In this document: positions 54,948-63,507 of the stretch, piece by piece | Numbering within the stretch: the first letter of the stretch is position 1 | Layout: each line of letters opens with the position of its first letter | Source: Bradyrhizobium sp. 170 | GTDB lineage: Bacteria > Pseudomonadota > Alphaproteobacteria > Rhizobiales > Xanthobacteraceae | NCBI RefSeq assembly: GCF_023101085.1 | Contig: NZ_CP064703.1 | Span: 3,844,001-3,908,000 of the forward strand | Direction: 5' to 3' | Length of the DNA stretch: 64,000 nt | The notes under the pieces: generated by a model | Told to the model about the DNA's origin: nothing | The model's database searches: none | Seen by the model: the letters and a program-made list of their open reading frames with translations, nothing else | Program-made: the position numbers and the translations under genes

Positions 54948-56168
54948 TCACACGAACGCGCCGTGACCGGTGATGGCTTTGCCGACGATCAGAATCTGCA
55001 TCTGATACGTACCTTCGTAGGAGTAGAGTGCTTCGGCATCGGCGAAGAAGCGCGCGACATCGTAGTCGGCAACGATGCCGTTGCCGCCTAGGACCTCGCG
55101 GCCCCATGAAACCGTTTCGCGCGATTTCGCTGTGCAGAACGCTTTCGCCAGTGCCGCATGGTGATCGCCGAGCTTGCCTTCGTCGTCGAGCTGGGCAAGG
55201 CGAAGCATCATGCATTGGCACGCGGTCAGATTGCCGAGCATCTTGGCGAGCAGATCCTGAATCAGCTGGAACGAAGCGATCGGCTTGCCGAACTGCAGTC
55301 GCTCCTGGGCGTATTTGAGGGTTGCTTCGAATGCGCCCATCTGGATGCCGGTCGACGCCCAGCCCACCATGTATCGCGTCATCCGCAGTACACGCGCGGT
55401 ATCGCGGAATGAATTGCCGCCCTGCAGGCGGTTCGCTTCAGACACCCGCACATCCTTGAGGGTAATCTGGCCGTTCTGGACCACTTTGAGCGCAATCTTG
55501 TGCTCGATCTTCTCGACGCTGAAACCGGGCGTCGACTTGTTCTCGACAATGAAGCCCTTGACCTGGTTGTCCGCGAGATCGCGCGCCCAGATGATGGAGA
55601 GGTCACACCATGGCGCGTTACCGATCCACCGCTTCTGGCCGTTGAGAATCCAGTTATCGCCTTCACGCTTCGCCGTCGTGGTCAGACCGCCGCTCGTTCC
55701 CGAGCCGACCAGCGGCTCGGTCAATCCGAAACATCCGATCTTTTCGAAACGCGCCATTTGCGGTAGCCATTTCTGCTTCTGCTCCTCCGATCCATCGAGA
55801 TAGATCGAGCCCATCGCCAGGCCGCTATGCACGCCCCAGAACGTACAAATCGACGCGTCGATGCGCGCGAGCTCCATGGCGACGAAGCCGAACTGCTTCT
55901 GGCTGCCGCCGGCGCAGCCATAGCCCTCAAAGCCGAGCCCGCCGATGCCGAGTTCCTTGAACGAGGGCAGCAGCTCGAAAGGAAACGCGTCGTCGGCCCA
56001 GTATTTGTTGATGATCGGCTTGACGTTGGCTTCCAGATAGGTACGAACCTTCTTCACCAGCGCCAGTTCGTCGGGGGCCAGAACCTCGGCGAGCTGATAG
56101 AAGTCGCCGTTCGGGACGGGCACCGGCTTCGGGGCATCAGTCTTGCGGGCTGTGGTTGCTGTGGTCAT
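54948..56168 (-). CDS. Acyl-CoA dehydrogenase (glutaryl-CoA-dehydrogenase-like)
   Basis: A 406-residue FAD enzyme starting at ATG 56168. The flavin-binding blocks (FGLTEPLVGSGTSGGLTTTA and RWIGNAPWCDLSI) and the catalytic Glu in YSYEGTYQMQ, followed by the GKAITGHGAFV end, match the glutaryl-CoA dehydrogenase-like subgroup. It introduces the 2,3 double bond whose product the hydratase encoded next would use. A terminator separates it from the dehydrogenase gene upstream, so it has its own promoter. Confidence 0.9.
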   Translation of the reverse strand: MTTATTARKTDAPKPVPVPNGDFYQLAEVLAPDELALVKKVRTYLEANVKPIINKYWADDAFPFELLPSFKELGIGGLGFEGYGCAGGSQKQFGFVAMELARIDASICTFWGVHSGLAMGSIYLDGSEEQKQKWLPQMARFEKIGCFGLTEPLVGSGTSGGLTTTAKREGDNWILNGQKRWIGNAPWCDLSIIWARDLADNQVKGFIVENKSTPGFSVEKIEHKIALKVVQNGQITLKDVRVSEANRLQGGNSFRDTARVLRMTRYMVGWASTGIQMGAFEATLKYAQERLQFGKPIASFQLIQDLLAKMLGNLTACQCMMLRLAQLDDEGKLGDHHAALAKAFCTAKSRETVSWGREVLGGNGIVADYDVARFFADAEALYSYEGTYQMQILIVGKAITGHGAFV

Positions 56169-56301
56169 GTCTAGTCTCCAGAGTGAGGCAGTGATCTTGA
56201 CAACCAATTTGATGCGGAAGCGCTCAGCGTTCTTGAAGCAGCTTGCGGTCTCGGGGACGTTCTTGCCCTGTTGTCTGTTCACGCTTCTGCGAGTCTTCAA
56301 A

Positions 56302-56340
56302 ACGAAAAAGCCCCGATAGGCGGTTGCCTTTCGGGGCTTT
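56302..56340 (-). terminator. Terminator after the 3-hydroxyacyl-CoA dehydrogenase gene
   Basis: AAAGCCCCGA at 56307-56316 pairs with TCGGGGCTTT at 56331-56340. Read on the minus strand the hairpin is followed by TTTTTCG. It lies just past the stop of the minus-strand gene that ends at 56362. Confidence 0.8.
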
Positions 56341-56361
56341 GATTGGATCAGTCGTCAGGTC

Positions 56362-57339
56362 CTAGAGAACCCGCTCTCTCAATCTCGGAGAGTTTGCTTT
56401 TCCGGCTTGTCTGCGCAGCTCGATGAGGCCCAGCAGGATCTCGTCGCGCTCGGTTTCCAGTTCGCTGATGGAGCGCGATCCGGCTTCAGCGTGGACGCTG
56501 TCGATAAGCTTCTTTTGCACTTCCGGCGTCAGCACCGGCGAGCCGAGGGTCTTCCACCAGGCCGTCATTGGGCCGGTGAACTGCTGGAAGAAGTGTTCGA
56601 TGCCGCCCGGACCGCCGCCGAGATGGTTGAGCATCAGGTTGCCCATAACGCCCCAGCGCAGGCCCGGGCCCCAGGAGAGAGCCGTGTCGACATCGGCGGC
56701 GCTCACGACGCCCTCGGCAACGAGGTAATAGACCTCACGCGCCAACGCAGCTTGGAGGCGGTTGGCAACATGCCCCGGCATTTCCTTATTGAGGCGCACC
56801 GTGCGTTGCCCGATCGACGTGTAAAATTCCGCTGCGCGCCGGATTGTTGCTTCCGAGGTCTTTGCCCCGCCGACGATCTCGACCAGTGGGATCAAGTGGG
56901 GCGGATTGAACGGATGGGCGATGACGCAGCGCTCGGGATGGGACGCGGCGCCCTTCTGGATTTCGCTCATGGTGAGCCCCGACGAGCTCGACGCCACGAT
57001 CACGTCGGGCGGCAGCAGCTCGTCCAACTGCCCATAGAGCTTCTGCTTAAAATCGATCCGCTCGGGCCCATTCTCCTGGACGAGGTCAGCACCGGCGAGC
57101 GCCTGCGCGAGGTCGGTCGTGAACGTCAGGTTCGACTGCGACGCTCCGGGCGACAGGCCCAATCGCTTGAGCGCCGGCCAGGCGGTCTCGACGAATTTCC
57201 TCAGCGCGGCTTCTGCGTTCGGCGCGATGTCCGTCGCGACGACCTGCAGTCCCTTGGCGAGAAACAGCGAGCTCCAGCTCGCGCCGATCACGCCGGTGCC
57301 GATGATGGCGATGCGACGAATGGGTTTGGTTTGCGACAT
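56362..57339 (-). CDS. 3-hydroxyacyl-CoA/L-carnitine dehydrogenase family protein
   Basis: A 325-residue NAD-dependent dehydrogenase from ATG 57339 (AAGGAG upstream). The Rossmann motif IIGTGVIGASWSSLFLAKGL is at residues 12-31. The active-site SSSSGL, HPFNPPHLIPLVEIVGG and EMPGHVANRLQAAL blocks are those of the 3-hydroxyacyl-CoA dehydrogenase family. The length and GPGLRWGVMG segment fit the L-carnitine dehydrogenase/lambda-crystallin subgroup. The true substrate is open. It begins one base after the stop of the propeller gene. Confidence 0.87.
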   Translation of the reverse strand: MSQTKPIRRIAIIGTGVIGASWSSLFLAKGLQVVATDIAPNAEAALRKFVETAWPALKRLGLSPGASQSNLTFTTDLAQALAGADLVQENGPERIDFKQKLYGQLDELLPPDVIVASSSSGLTMSEIQKGAASHPERCVIAHPFNPPHLIPLVEIVGGAKTSEATIRRAAEFYTSIGQRTVRLNKEMPGHVANRLQAALAREVYYLVAEGVVSAADVDTALSWGPGLRWGVMGNLMLNHLGGGPGGIEHFFQQFTGPMTAWWKTLGSPVLTPEVQKKLIDSVHAEAGSRSISELETERDEILLGLIELRRQAGKANSPRLRERVL

Positions 57340-57340
57340 A

Positions 57341-58270
57341 TCACTTCTCCTTCGGGATTTCGGCATAGGCGATGCCGGTGAGGTTGCCCTGGGCGTACAG
57401 GAAGTTGCGCTCGCCGGATCCGTCGAGGCGAGCGGAGTAGATCGAGCCGGCAAAATCAGTGACGAACATGCGATCGCCGGGCACATCCAGCGCGATGCCG
57501 ATCCCTTCCATGAGATGGGTCACGACGATTTCGGGCTCAGCCGGCTTGTTGTCGATGGAAGCGCGGCTCACCGTGTTGCCGCGCGGCGGATCGCCGCGGT
57601 CGGTCCAGTAGATGACGCGGTTCTTGTGATCGAGCTCGATGTCGATCGGCTCCGGCAGCGCGTCGAAGAAGACCTCGATATCGGAGCGGTTGGTTGGCGT
57701 TTCGCCGGCGGGTATTTCAACATTGGCACGGAAGAGCGAGCCGCGCCCGGCGTTGTCGGGGCCCTTTTGCGTCCAATAGATCTTCCCGTCCTTTCGATCG
57801 ATCGAGAGCCCGACACACCATTTTGTCTGATCGCGGCGGTCGGCATCTCCACGCCCCGCTTCGATAAGCGTCTCTAGTTTCGATCCGTCGAGATCGCAGC
57901 GCATGACGCGCATGCCCTCGCGGTCGCACCAGTAAAGCTTGCCGGCTTTCTTATCGAGAATGATCTGCTTCGGGGTGTGGGTGTCTCCAACTGCAACAAT
58001 GACCTTGCGGTTCTTGCCGTCGAGATCGGCGCGTTCGACGGACCCGTCGTTCAGGTTGGGAACGCCCATATTGGTCCAGTAGATATGACCGGCCTCGACA
58101 TCAACGACGATGCCGTCGGGAAGGTGACAGCCTGTCACGATGGTCTGGCGGTCGGAACCGTCCGTGTTCATCACATGAATTTTCCCCGCGTTTATCTCAA
58201 GAACGAAGAGGCGAGGGATCGTTGTTTGCGTGCTTGCGTTCTTGACGATGTTCAAGGCCACTTTGGGCAT
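57341..58270 (-). CDS. YWTD-repeat beta-propeller protein
   Basis: A 309-residue protein (ATG 58270 behind AAAGGTGAA; an in-frame ATG at 58294 is possible) made of repeated blades with the LDL-receptor class B pattern: GHIYWTNMG, GKLYWCDRE, GKIYWTQKG and RVIYWTDRGD, each followed by a xxADLDG/ARLDGS-type turn. This predicts a six-bladed propeller. There is no signal peptide, so it is likely cytosolic. Lactonase or sugar-lactone roles exist among propellers, but no catalytic residues are evident. First gene of a two-gene unit with the dehydrogenase. Confidence 0.82.
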   Translation of the reverse strand: MPKVALNIVKNASTQTTIPRLFVLEINAGKIHVMNTDGSDRQTIVTGCHLPDGIVVDVEAGHIYWTNMGVPNLNDGSVERADLDGKNRKVIVAVGDTHTPKQIILDKKAGKLYWCDREGMRVMRCDLDGSKLETLIEAGRGDADRRDQTKWCVGLSIDRKDGKIYWTQKGPDNAGRGSLFRANVEIPAGETPTNRSDIEVFFDALPEPIDIELDHKNRVIYWTDRGDPPRGNTVSRASIDNKPAEPEIVVTHLMEGIGIALDVPGDRMFVTDFAGSIYSARLDGSGERNFLYAQGNLTGIAYAEIPKEK

Positions 58271-58348
58271 GGGTTCACCTTTGTGCGTTTTCATCCGAAG
58301 TGAGGTCGATCTCGTTCAGGCCTGACTGTGACGCAGCGGCTCTGCGCC

Positions 58349-58495
58349 TTATTGAATGGGATTGCCGTCGTCGGGACGGTCTTGCTCTGCTTTTGGTCCT
58401 GCATCAGCAATCAAAGCTGGCTTCCGCTCCGGAAGGAGCGTGGAGGCGAAGACCTGAAGCCAGATCCAGAACGTGATAAGTGGAAAGAGGATCAT
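58349..58495 (-). CDS. Possible small membrane protein
   Basis: A 48-residue frame from ATG 58495 with a GAGAGG site nine bases upstream. One hydrophobic span (MILFPLITFWIWLQVFASTLL) is followed by a charged tail. No family is recognised. It lies 41 bp downstream of the secreted-protein gene and may be in the same transcript. Confidence 0.45.
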   Translation of the reverse strand: MILFPLITFWIWLQVFASTLLPERKPALIADAGPKAEQDRPDDGNPIQ

Positions 58496-58535
58496 CGGAT
58501 CAACCTCTCGAGAACGAAGGCACCACGGCAACCGC

Positions 58536-58844
58536 TCAGCCGCCGCACCTGGTCGCCAGCAGATCGTTGAAGGCGTTGATCTCTGAATCGAGCGCGGTGA
58601 TATCCGCATCACCAGTGCAGCCGGCAGCCGCCTGACGCGTCGTTACCGATTCATAGAACGAAGCCGCGTAGGCGCGGCATGCGGCTTCAGGGTCCGTGGC
58701 CTTGCTGAGCTGACTGCGTACGGCAGCCCAGTGCGCCCGAATGGCGGCGATTGCGGGCGGCGACACGCATTGCGAAGCGGCGGCGGGAACGGTGGACGCA
58801 TTGATTGTCGCCGACGCCAGTAGAATGGCAAGTCTGATCATCAT
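58536..58844 (-). CDS. Small secreted protein
   Basis: A 102-residue protein from ATG 58844 (GGAGC upstream) with a Sec signal (residues 1-24, LAILLASATINASTVPAAAS). The mature part is helical and contains four cysteines. No recognisable domain; probably periplasmic. Confidence 0.68.
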   Translation of the reverse strand: MMIRLAILLASATINASTVPAAASQCVSPPAIAAIRAHWAAVRSQLSKATDPEAACRAYAASFYESVTTRQAAAGCTGDADITALDSEINAFNDLLATRCGG

Positions 58845-59020
58845 GGGGCAGCTCCAGTGTTGCGGGATGCTGCGATGACTTTTATGGCTTCAGCGAATCG
58901 ATCGCGCGAATGTCTTTGCCGGCTTTGGGACGTGCTTGTTCGAAAGGCATTTGCGAGACGAGGTCTGTGTGCCCCCAAGTCGACAGATGCGGATTGCAAC
59001 TACAATTCGAGGCAGGTTTG

Positions 59021-59026
59021 TATAAT
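59021..59026 (+). promoter_or_regulatory. -10 box of the candidate ncRNA
   Basis: A perfect TATAAT, rare in this GC-rich window. It lies five bases before the first strand of the closing stem of the RNA. A convincing -35 box is not seen: TTGCAA occurs at 58994 with an unfavourable 21-base spacing. Confidence 0.5.
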
Positions 59027-59030
59027 AGGC

Positions 59031-59228
59031 GAGCGTCTCGCTCTGTTAGGGTTGATCGCGTCGGATCAACCTCGACGATAGCCCTCGAATCGACGAAGGC
59101 TCCGACATTTGACCTGCAAGATTGAGCCAGTCCTCCCGAGACGCTCAGGTATTGACGCCGGCACACGGACCACGACGTCGACCAGATCGTTCAGGCCGAT
59201 AGCGAAGCGAACGCTATCGGCCTTTTTT
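59031..59228 (+). ncRNA. Candidate structured small RNA of unknown family
   Basis: A transcript of about 195 nt is predicted from a TATAAT box at 59021 to an intrinsic terminator at 59194-59228. It would be closed by a perfect 10-bp stem pairing GAGCGTCTCG (59031-59040) with CGAGACGCTC (59137-59146). Inside lies a perfect 8-bp hairpin GGTTGATC-GCGTCG-GATCAACC (59050-59071) and a possible AGCC/GGCT stem near 59080-59102. No convincing protein is encoded on this strand, and the flanking genes run on the other strand. I do not recognise 6S, SRP RNA, tmRNA or a riboswitch. The perfect complementarity over 100 bases is hard to explain by chance. Confidence 0.65.
59194..59228 (+). terminator. Strong intrinsic terminator of the ncRNA
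   Basis: GGCCGATAGCG and CGCTATCGGCC form a perfect 11-bp stem around AAGCGAA, followed by six T residues. It works only on the plus strand, where no protein gene ends, which is the main reason to infer a non-coding transcript upstream. Confidence 0.85.
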
Positions 59229-59358
59229 GTGCGGGCGTGGCCATTTCATTCGCTGCGCAATTGCGCTGGCCTCTGCGACCACTTTGATCTCGTCGGTCTG
59301 TCCTCCGATCGCATCGGAATTATCGCTGCGCGAGGGCGCAACTTGCCATAAAGCGCGG

Positions 59359-59598
59359 TTAGTTGATCGCGGTGAAGAGCAGCATCAATGGTAGGATGAA
59401 TGTGCCTGCTGCCAGTAGCACGAAGGCGAGGTTCGAGTGAGGGGTCGCGACCTGTTCGATCGAGAAGGCGAACGGGAGCAGGTATGGCCAGAACAACGAG
59501 ATCGCGAGCATTCCGAGAGCCGCCGCAAAGGTAAGCGCGGCCAGCAGCCCATTGCATGGCAGGTCACGATCCAGGCTGCTGAAATTGGCGCACGCCAT
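59359..59598 (-). CDS. Short CydB-like membrane protein (C-terminal part only)
   Basis: A 79-residue protein from ATG 59598 (GGAG upstream; ATG 59613 is possible) with two hydrophobic spans. The stretch FWPYLLPFAFSIEQVATPHSNLAFVLLAAG resembles the last two helices of cytochrome bd subunit II (CydB/CioB), whose intact members are about 330-380 residues. It directly follows cyoD, 30 bp away on the same strand. It could be a fragment fixed as a small accessory subunit of the cyo oxidase or simply a remnant. Confidence 0.6.
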   Translation of the reverse strand: MACANFSSLDRDLPCNGLLAALTFAAALGMLAISLFWPYLLPFAFSIEQVATPHSNLAFVLLAAGTFILPLMLLFTAIN

Positions 59599-59627
59599 CG
59601 GTGCTATCTCCATCCATTTAATCAGTT

Positions 59628-60023
59628 TCAATGCTGCATCCTCATGCTCATCGGCTCGCCCGACGGCATCGTCATGTTCGCGTTCATATCGGCCACAATC
59701 CACATTGTGCCGGCGACCACCACGAATACGATAAGCACGCCAAAGGCGAGCGCGAGTACGTTGTTGGTGCTTTCCGGCCCGCTGGTGATGTGCAGGAAAA
59801 ACACCAGGTGAATGCCCATCTGGGTAATGGCGAGGACAGCGAGCCCGAGGAATACGCCGCCTGGCCAAAGCAGTGTCGTGTTTGCAGCCCAGAACGATGT
59901 CGCGGTGAGAAGCACCGCCACAAATAAGCCGATCGTGTAGACGAGAAATTCGGATGGAGCCGATGGATGCATCTCGCGGCTCGGCTTGTCTCCGGGTGCG
60001 CGTTCGTGTCGAGCTTCGGTCAT
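59628..60023 (-). CDS. cyoD: Cytochrome bo3 quinol oxidase subunit IV
   Basis: A 131-residue protein with three membrane spans: VYTIGLFVAVLLTATSFWA, a VFLGLAVLAITQMGIHLVFFLH helix, and VLALAFGVLIVFVVVAGTMW. These are characteristic of CyoD, which helps assemble the CuB site of the oxidase. A methionine-rich tail is present (NANMTMPSGEPMSMRMQH). It overlaps the cyoC stop as ATGA. Confidence 0.9.
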   Translation of the reverse strand: MTEARHERAPGDKPSREMHPSAPSEFLVYTIGLFVAVLLTATSFWAANTTLLWPGGVFLGLAVLAITQMGIHLVFFLHITSGPESTNNVLALAFGVLIVFVVVAGTMWIVADMNANMTMPSGEPMSMRMQH

Positions 60024-60652
60024 GAGCTAACTCCCATCAGATAAACCACCGTGAATACCCCGACCCAAACGATGTCGAGCGCGTGCCAGAACAAAGAGAA
60101 GCAGAGCAGGCGGTGCTGCACCCTCGCAGCAAATCCGAATACCGAGGCCTGCACCATCATCACGATCAGCCAGATCAGTCCGAGGGTGACGTGCAGCCCG
60201 TGGCAGCCGACAAGCGTGAAGAAGGCGGAAAGAAAAGCGCTGCGCTGCGGCGTCGCGCCGCGAGCGATCATGTCGGCGAATTCGCCGATCTCGAGTGTAA
60301 GAAACGCAGCGCCGAGAGCGAAAGTGATCACGGCACCTAGATACATCCCAACACGATTTCGCGAATTGATGGCGAGCGACATCAGTCCGCAGGTGTAGCT
60401 CGAGACGAGCAGGCAGGCGGTTTCGATCGCAACGGTGGCCTGATTGAACAGCTGGGCGCCGCTCGGACCGCCTGCCGTGGAGCGCACGAGGACCGCGTAG
60501 CTCGCAAACAGCGCGGCAAACATGACGATGTCGCTCAGCAGGAAGATCCAGAAGCCATAGGCGACCACGATCCTCTTCGGAGCGGGCCCCGCTTCACTTG
60601 CGCTTGGCAGCGCCTCTAGCGGGACGCTATCGATTGCGGTGGCGATGTTCAT
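60020..60652 (-). CDS. cyoC: Cytochrome bo3 quinol oxidase subunit III
   Basis: A 210-residue five-span membrane protein of the CoxC/CyoC family. [36 protein letters not shown], and [18 protein letters not shown] with its conserved His-x-x-His pattern are clear. It overlaps cyoB and cyoD by four bases each (ATGA), indicating tight translational coupling of the oxidase operon. Confidence 0.93.
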   Translation of the reverse strand: MNIATAIDSVPLEALPSASEAGPAPKRIVVAYGFWIFLLSDIVMFAALFASYAVLVRSTAGGPSGAQLFNQATVAIETACLLVSSYTCGLMSLAINSRNRVGMYLGAVITFALGAAFLTLEIGEFADMIARGATPQRSAFLSAFFTLVGCHGLHVTLGLIWLIVMMVQASVFGFAARVQHRLLCFSLFWHALDIVWVGVFTVVYLMGVSS

Positions 60653-62631
60653 ACTGCAGCTCCTGCCTGGTGGGCCCGTTCGAACTGAGCAATCTGCTCG
60701 GCGGGCACCTCGAATTCAGTGTGTCTGCGGAATGCAAAGGCAAGCAGCGTCACGAATGCACCCAAGAGACCCAGACCTGCCATCCACCAGATGTGCCAGA
60801 TCATCGCGAAGCCGATGACAACGGCGAAGAAGGCGCTGACAAAGCCGGTGGCGCTGTTTTTCGGCATTTCGATGGGCTCGTACGCACGTGATGGCCCCGG
60901 CTTGCCCTGCTTTGCCTGCTCCCGCTTGCTGGTCCAGAAAGCGTCTTTTCCGGTAACATTCGGGGCGAGAGCGAAATTCCAGGCTGGCGGCGGCGACGCC
61001 GTCGCCCATTCGAGCGTTCGGCCATTCCATGGATCGCCGGTAACGCGCAACTTGTCCCGGGCGCGGATCGATACGACGAGCTGCACGACCTGGCAGACGA
61101 TCCCGCCCAGGATAACGACGGCGCCGACCATCGCTACGATCAGCCAGGGCTGCCAAGCCAGATTGTCGTAATGCTGCAAGCGCCGGGTCATGCCCATCAG
61201 GCCTACCAGGTAGAGCGGCATGAATGCGAGATAGAACCCGATGAACCAGCACCAGAACGAGGATTTGCCCCAGCGTTCGTCAAGCACGAAGCCGAAAGCC
61301 TTGGGGAACCAGTAGTTGTATCCGGCCATCAATCCGAACACGACGCCCCCGATGATGACGTTATGGAAGTGCGCGATCAGGAACACGCTGTTATGCAGCT
61401 GGAAGCTGACCGGCGGCACTGCGTGGAGCACGCCAGTCATGCCACCGATGACGAAGGTCACCATGAAGCCGATCGACCACAGCACAGGCACCGTGAACCG
61501 AACCCGGCCGCCGTACATCGTGAACAGCCAATTGTAGATCTTCACGCCCGTCGGCAAAGCGATGACCATACTCATGACGCCGAAGAAGCCGTTGACATTC
61601 GCACTGGCGCCCATGGTGAAAAAGTGGTGCAGCCAAACCAGGAAGGAGAGGACGCAGATCGTCATGGTCGCGGCCACCATCGAGCGGTATCCGAACAGCG
61701 GCTTGCCGGAGAAGGTCGCGATGACCTCGGAAAAGATTCCGAACGCCGGCAGGACCAGGATGTAGACTTCCGGGTGTCCCCAGACCCAGAACAGGTTGGC
61801 GTACAACATCTGATTGCCGCCGGCGTCGTTCGTGAAGAAGTGGAAGCCGAGATAACGATCGAGCAGCAGCATCGCGAGAACCGCGGTCAGCACCGGAAAG
61901 GCCGCCACAATCAGCAGATTGGTGGCAAGCGAAGTCCAGCAGAAAACCGGCATGCGCATGTAGCTCATCCCAGGCGCGCGCATCTTCAGTATGGTCGTGA
62001 CGAAGTTGATGCCCGCCAGCAAGGTGCCGAGACCGGAGATTTGCAATGACCACAGATAGTAGTCGACGCCGACGCCGGGCGAATACTGTAATTCGCTGAG
62101 TGGCGGATAACCCCACCAGCCGGCTTTCGAGAACTCGCCGACCGCCAACGAAAGGTTGATCAACAGCGCGCCCGAGGCGGTCAGCCAAAAGCTGACGGAG
62201 TTGAGGGTGGGGAAGGCGACATCGCGAATGCCAAGCTGCAGCGGCACCGCGAAGTTCATGATTCCCACCACGAATGGCATCGCCATGAAGAAGATCATGA
62301 TCGTGCCGTGCGCCGAGAAGATCTGGTCAAAATGTTCGGGCGGCAGATATCCCTGTGCACCGCCGGCGGCAACCGCCTGCTGCGCGCGCATCATGATCGC
62401 GTCGCTGAAGCCGCGCAGCATCATGACGAGCGCCAGTATGCAATACATGACGCCGATGCGCTTGTGGTCGACCGAGGTGAGCCATTCGCGCCATAGATAG
62501 AGCCAGGCTCCCTTCGTCGTGATGAATCCGAGGACAGCCACCACGACAAGGACCATGAACGCTGTTGCGCCCATGATGATCGGCTCATGGAGGGGAATCG
62601 CGTTCCAATCAAGCTTGCCAAGGAGATTCAT
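60649..62631 (-). CDS. cyoB: Cytochrome bo3 quinol oxidase subunit I
   Basis: A 660-residue haem-copper oxidase subunit I from ATG 62631; an upstream TTG-start extension is not needed. Membrane helices carry the haem and copper ligands: the CuB His and cross-linked Tyr in [15 protein letters not shown], the HHFFTMG pair, and the haem histidines in [22 protein letters not shown] is the classical N-terminal motif. It reduces oxygen to water with ubiquinol and pumps protons. It overlaps cyoA as ATGA. Confidence 0.95.
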   Translation of the reverse strand: MNLLGKLDWNAIPLHEPIIMGATAFMVLVVVAVLGFITTKGAWLYLWREWLTSVDHKRIGVMYCILALVMMLRGFSDAIMMRAQQAVAAGGAQGYLPPEHFDQIFSAHGTIMIFFMAMPFVVGIMNFAVPLQLGIRDVAFPTLNSVSFWLTASGALLINLSLAVGEFSKAGWWGYPPLSELQYSPGVGVDYYLWSLQISGLGTLLAGINFVTTILKMRAPGMSYMRMPVFCWTSLATNLLIVAAFPVLTAVLAMLLLDRYLGFHFFTNDAGGNQMLYANLFWVWGHPEVYILVLPAFGIFSEVIATFSGKPLFGYRSMVAATMTICVLSFLVWLHHFFTMGASANVNGFFGVMSMVIALPTGVKIYNWLFTMYGGRVRFTVPVLWSIGFMVTFVIGGMTGVLHAVPPVSFQLHNSVFLIAHFHNVIIGGVVFGLMAGYNYWFPKAFGFVLDERWGKSSFWCWFIGFYLAFMPLYLVGLMGMTRRLQHYDNLAWQPWLIVAMVGAVVILGGIVCQVVQLVVSIRARDKLRVTGDPWNGRTLEWATASPPPAWNFALAPNVTGKDAFWTSKREQAKQGKPGPSRAYEPIEMPKNSATGFVSAFFAVVIGFAMIWHIWWMAGLGLLGAFVTLLAFAFRRHTEFEVPAEQIAQFERAHQAGAAV

Positions 62632-63506
62632 CGTTCTGCCCTCTGCGATGTTGAACAAATTGATAGAGAGGATTCTTGTGTGCCCATGCCAGCGTTGACG
62701 ATGCTGCCGAACAGACCGGAGGCGACGGCGCGATAGGTGAATGGAGCGACCGCCTTGCTCGGTTTGACCAGGTCGGCATAAGCCTGCTTATCGAGTGCCG
62801 AACCAGTCTCGCGGGTCTGGCGAACCCATTGCGCAAATCCGTCGTCCGTCACTGCATCGACCGTAAAGTGCATGTCGGCAAAGCCGTCACCGCTGAACAT
62901 GGTGGATAGCCCTGGATAGGTTCCGAGATGGTCGGCCTGCAGGTGGAGGCGCGTCGCCATTCCGGACATCGTGTAGATCTGGCTGCCGAGCTGAGGCACG
63001 TGGAAGCTGTTCATGACGCTCGATGAGGTCAGTTCGAAGCTGATCGGCGTGCCAACCGGTACGACCAGCTTGTTGACGCTCGCGATCCCCTGCTCGGGAT
63101 AGATGAAGAGCCATTTCCAGTCGAGTGAGACGACCTGAACGGTGATGGGCGTGACCGTTGAACTAATCGGCTTCCCTGGATCAAGGTCGTGTGAGCCGAC
63201 CCACGCGACGCCGCCCACGAGCAGCACTGTCATGGCGGGGATCGACCAAACCAGCAGCTCGAGACGCCCGGAATACTCGAAATCCGGCAAGTAGGCTGCG
63301 CGCCGATTCGATGCGCGAAACCAGTAGCCGACGGCGAGCGTGGCGAGGATCGTCGGAACAACGATCGCCAGCATGATGCCGAGCGAGTTGAGCAGAATTT
63401 GTCGCTCGGCGAGGGCAATCGGCCCTTTTGGGTCGAGCACGCCTTCGGTGCAGCCACCGAGCGTCGCGGCACCGATCAGGACCACAGCAAGCAAACCATA
63501 TCGCAT
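62628..63506 (-). CDS. cyoA: Cytochrome bo3 quinol oxidase subunit II
   Basis: A 292-residue lipoprotein subunit starting at ATG 63506. The lipobox LGGC is at about residues 16-19, followed by two membrane helices ([20 protein letters not shown] and [20 protein letters not shown]) and a cupredoxin domain. The CuA ligands of cytochrome c oxidases are absent ([19 protein letters not shown]), which identifies a quinol oxidase. It begins one base after the cyoE stop and overlaps cyoB. Confidence 0.93.
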   Translation of the reverse strand: MRYGLLAVVLIGAATLGGCTEGVLDPKGPIALAERQILLNSLGIMLAIVVPTILATLAVGYWFRASNRRAAYLPDFEYSGRLELLVWSIPAMTVLLVGGVAWVGSHDLDPGKPISSTVTPITVQVVSLDWKWLFIYPEQGIASVNKLVVPVGTPISFELTSSSVMNSFHVPQLGSQIYTMSGMATRLHLQADHLGTYPGLSTMFSGDGFADMHFTVDAVTDDGFAQWVRQTRETGSALDKQAYADLVKPSKAVAPFTYRAVASGLFGSIVNAGMGTQESSLSICSTSQRAER

Positions 63507-63507
63507 G

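Noticed and set aside
58857..59081. A 74-codon plus-strand frame upstream of and overlapping the candidate ncRNA
   Set aside because: There is no ribosome site or family, and it ends inside the perfect stems; RNA structure explains the sequence better than coding.
61171..62049. A long plus-strand frame opposite cyoB
   Set aside because: It is rich in Glu, Asp, His and Arg, the usual shadow of a membrane-protein gene; cyoB itself is unambiguous.
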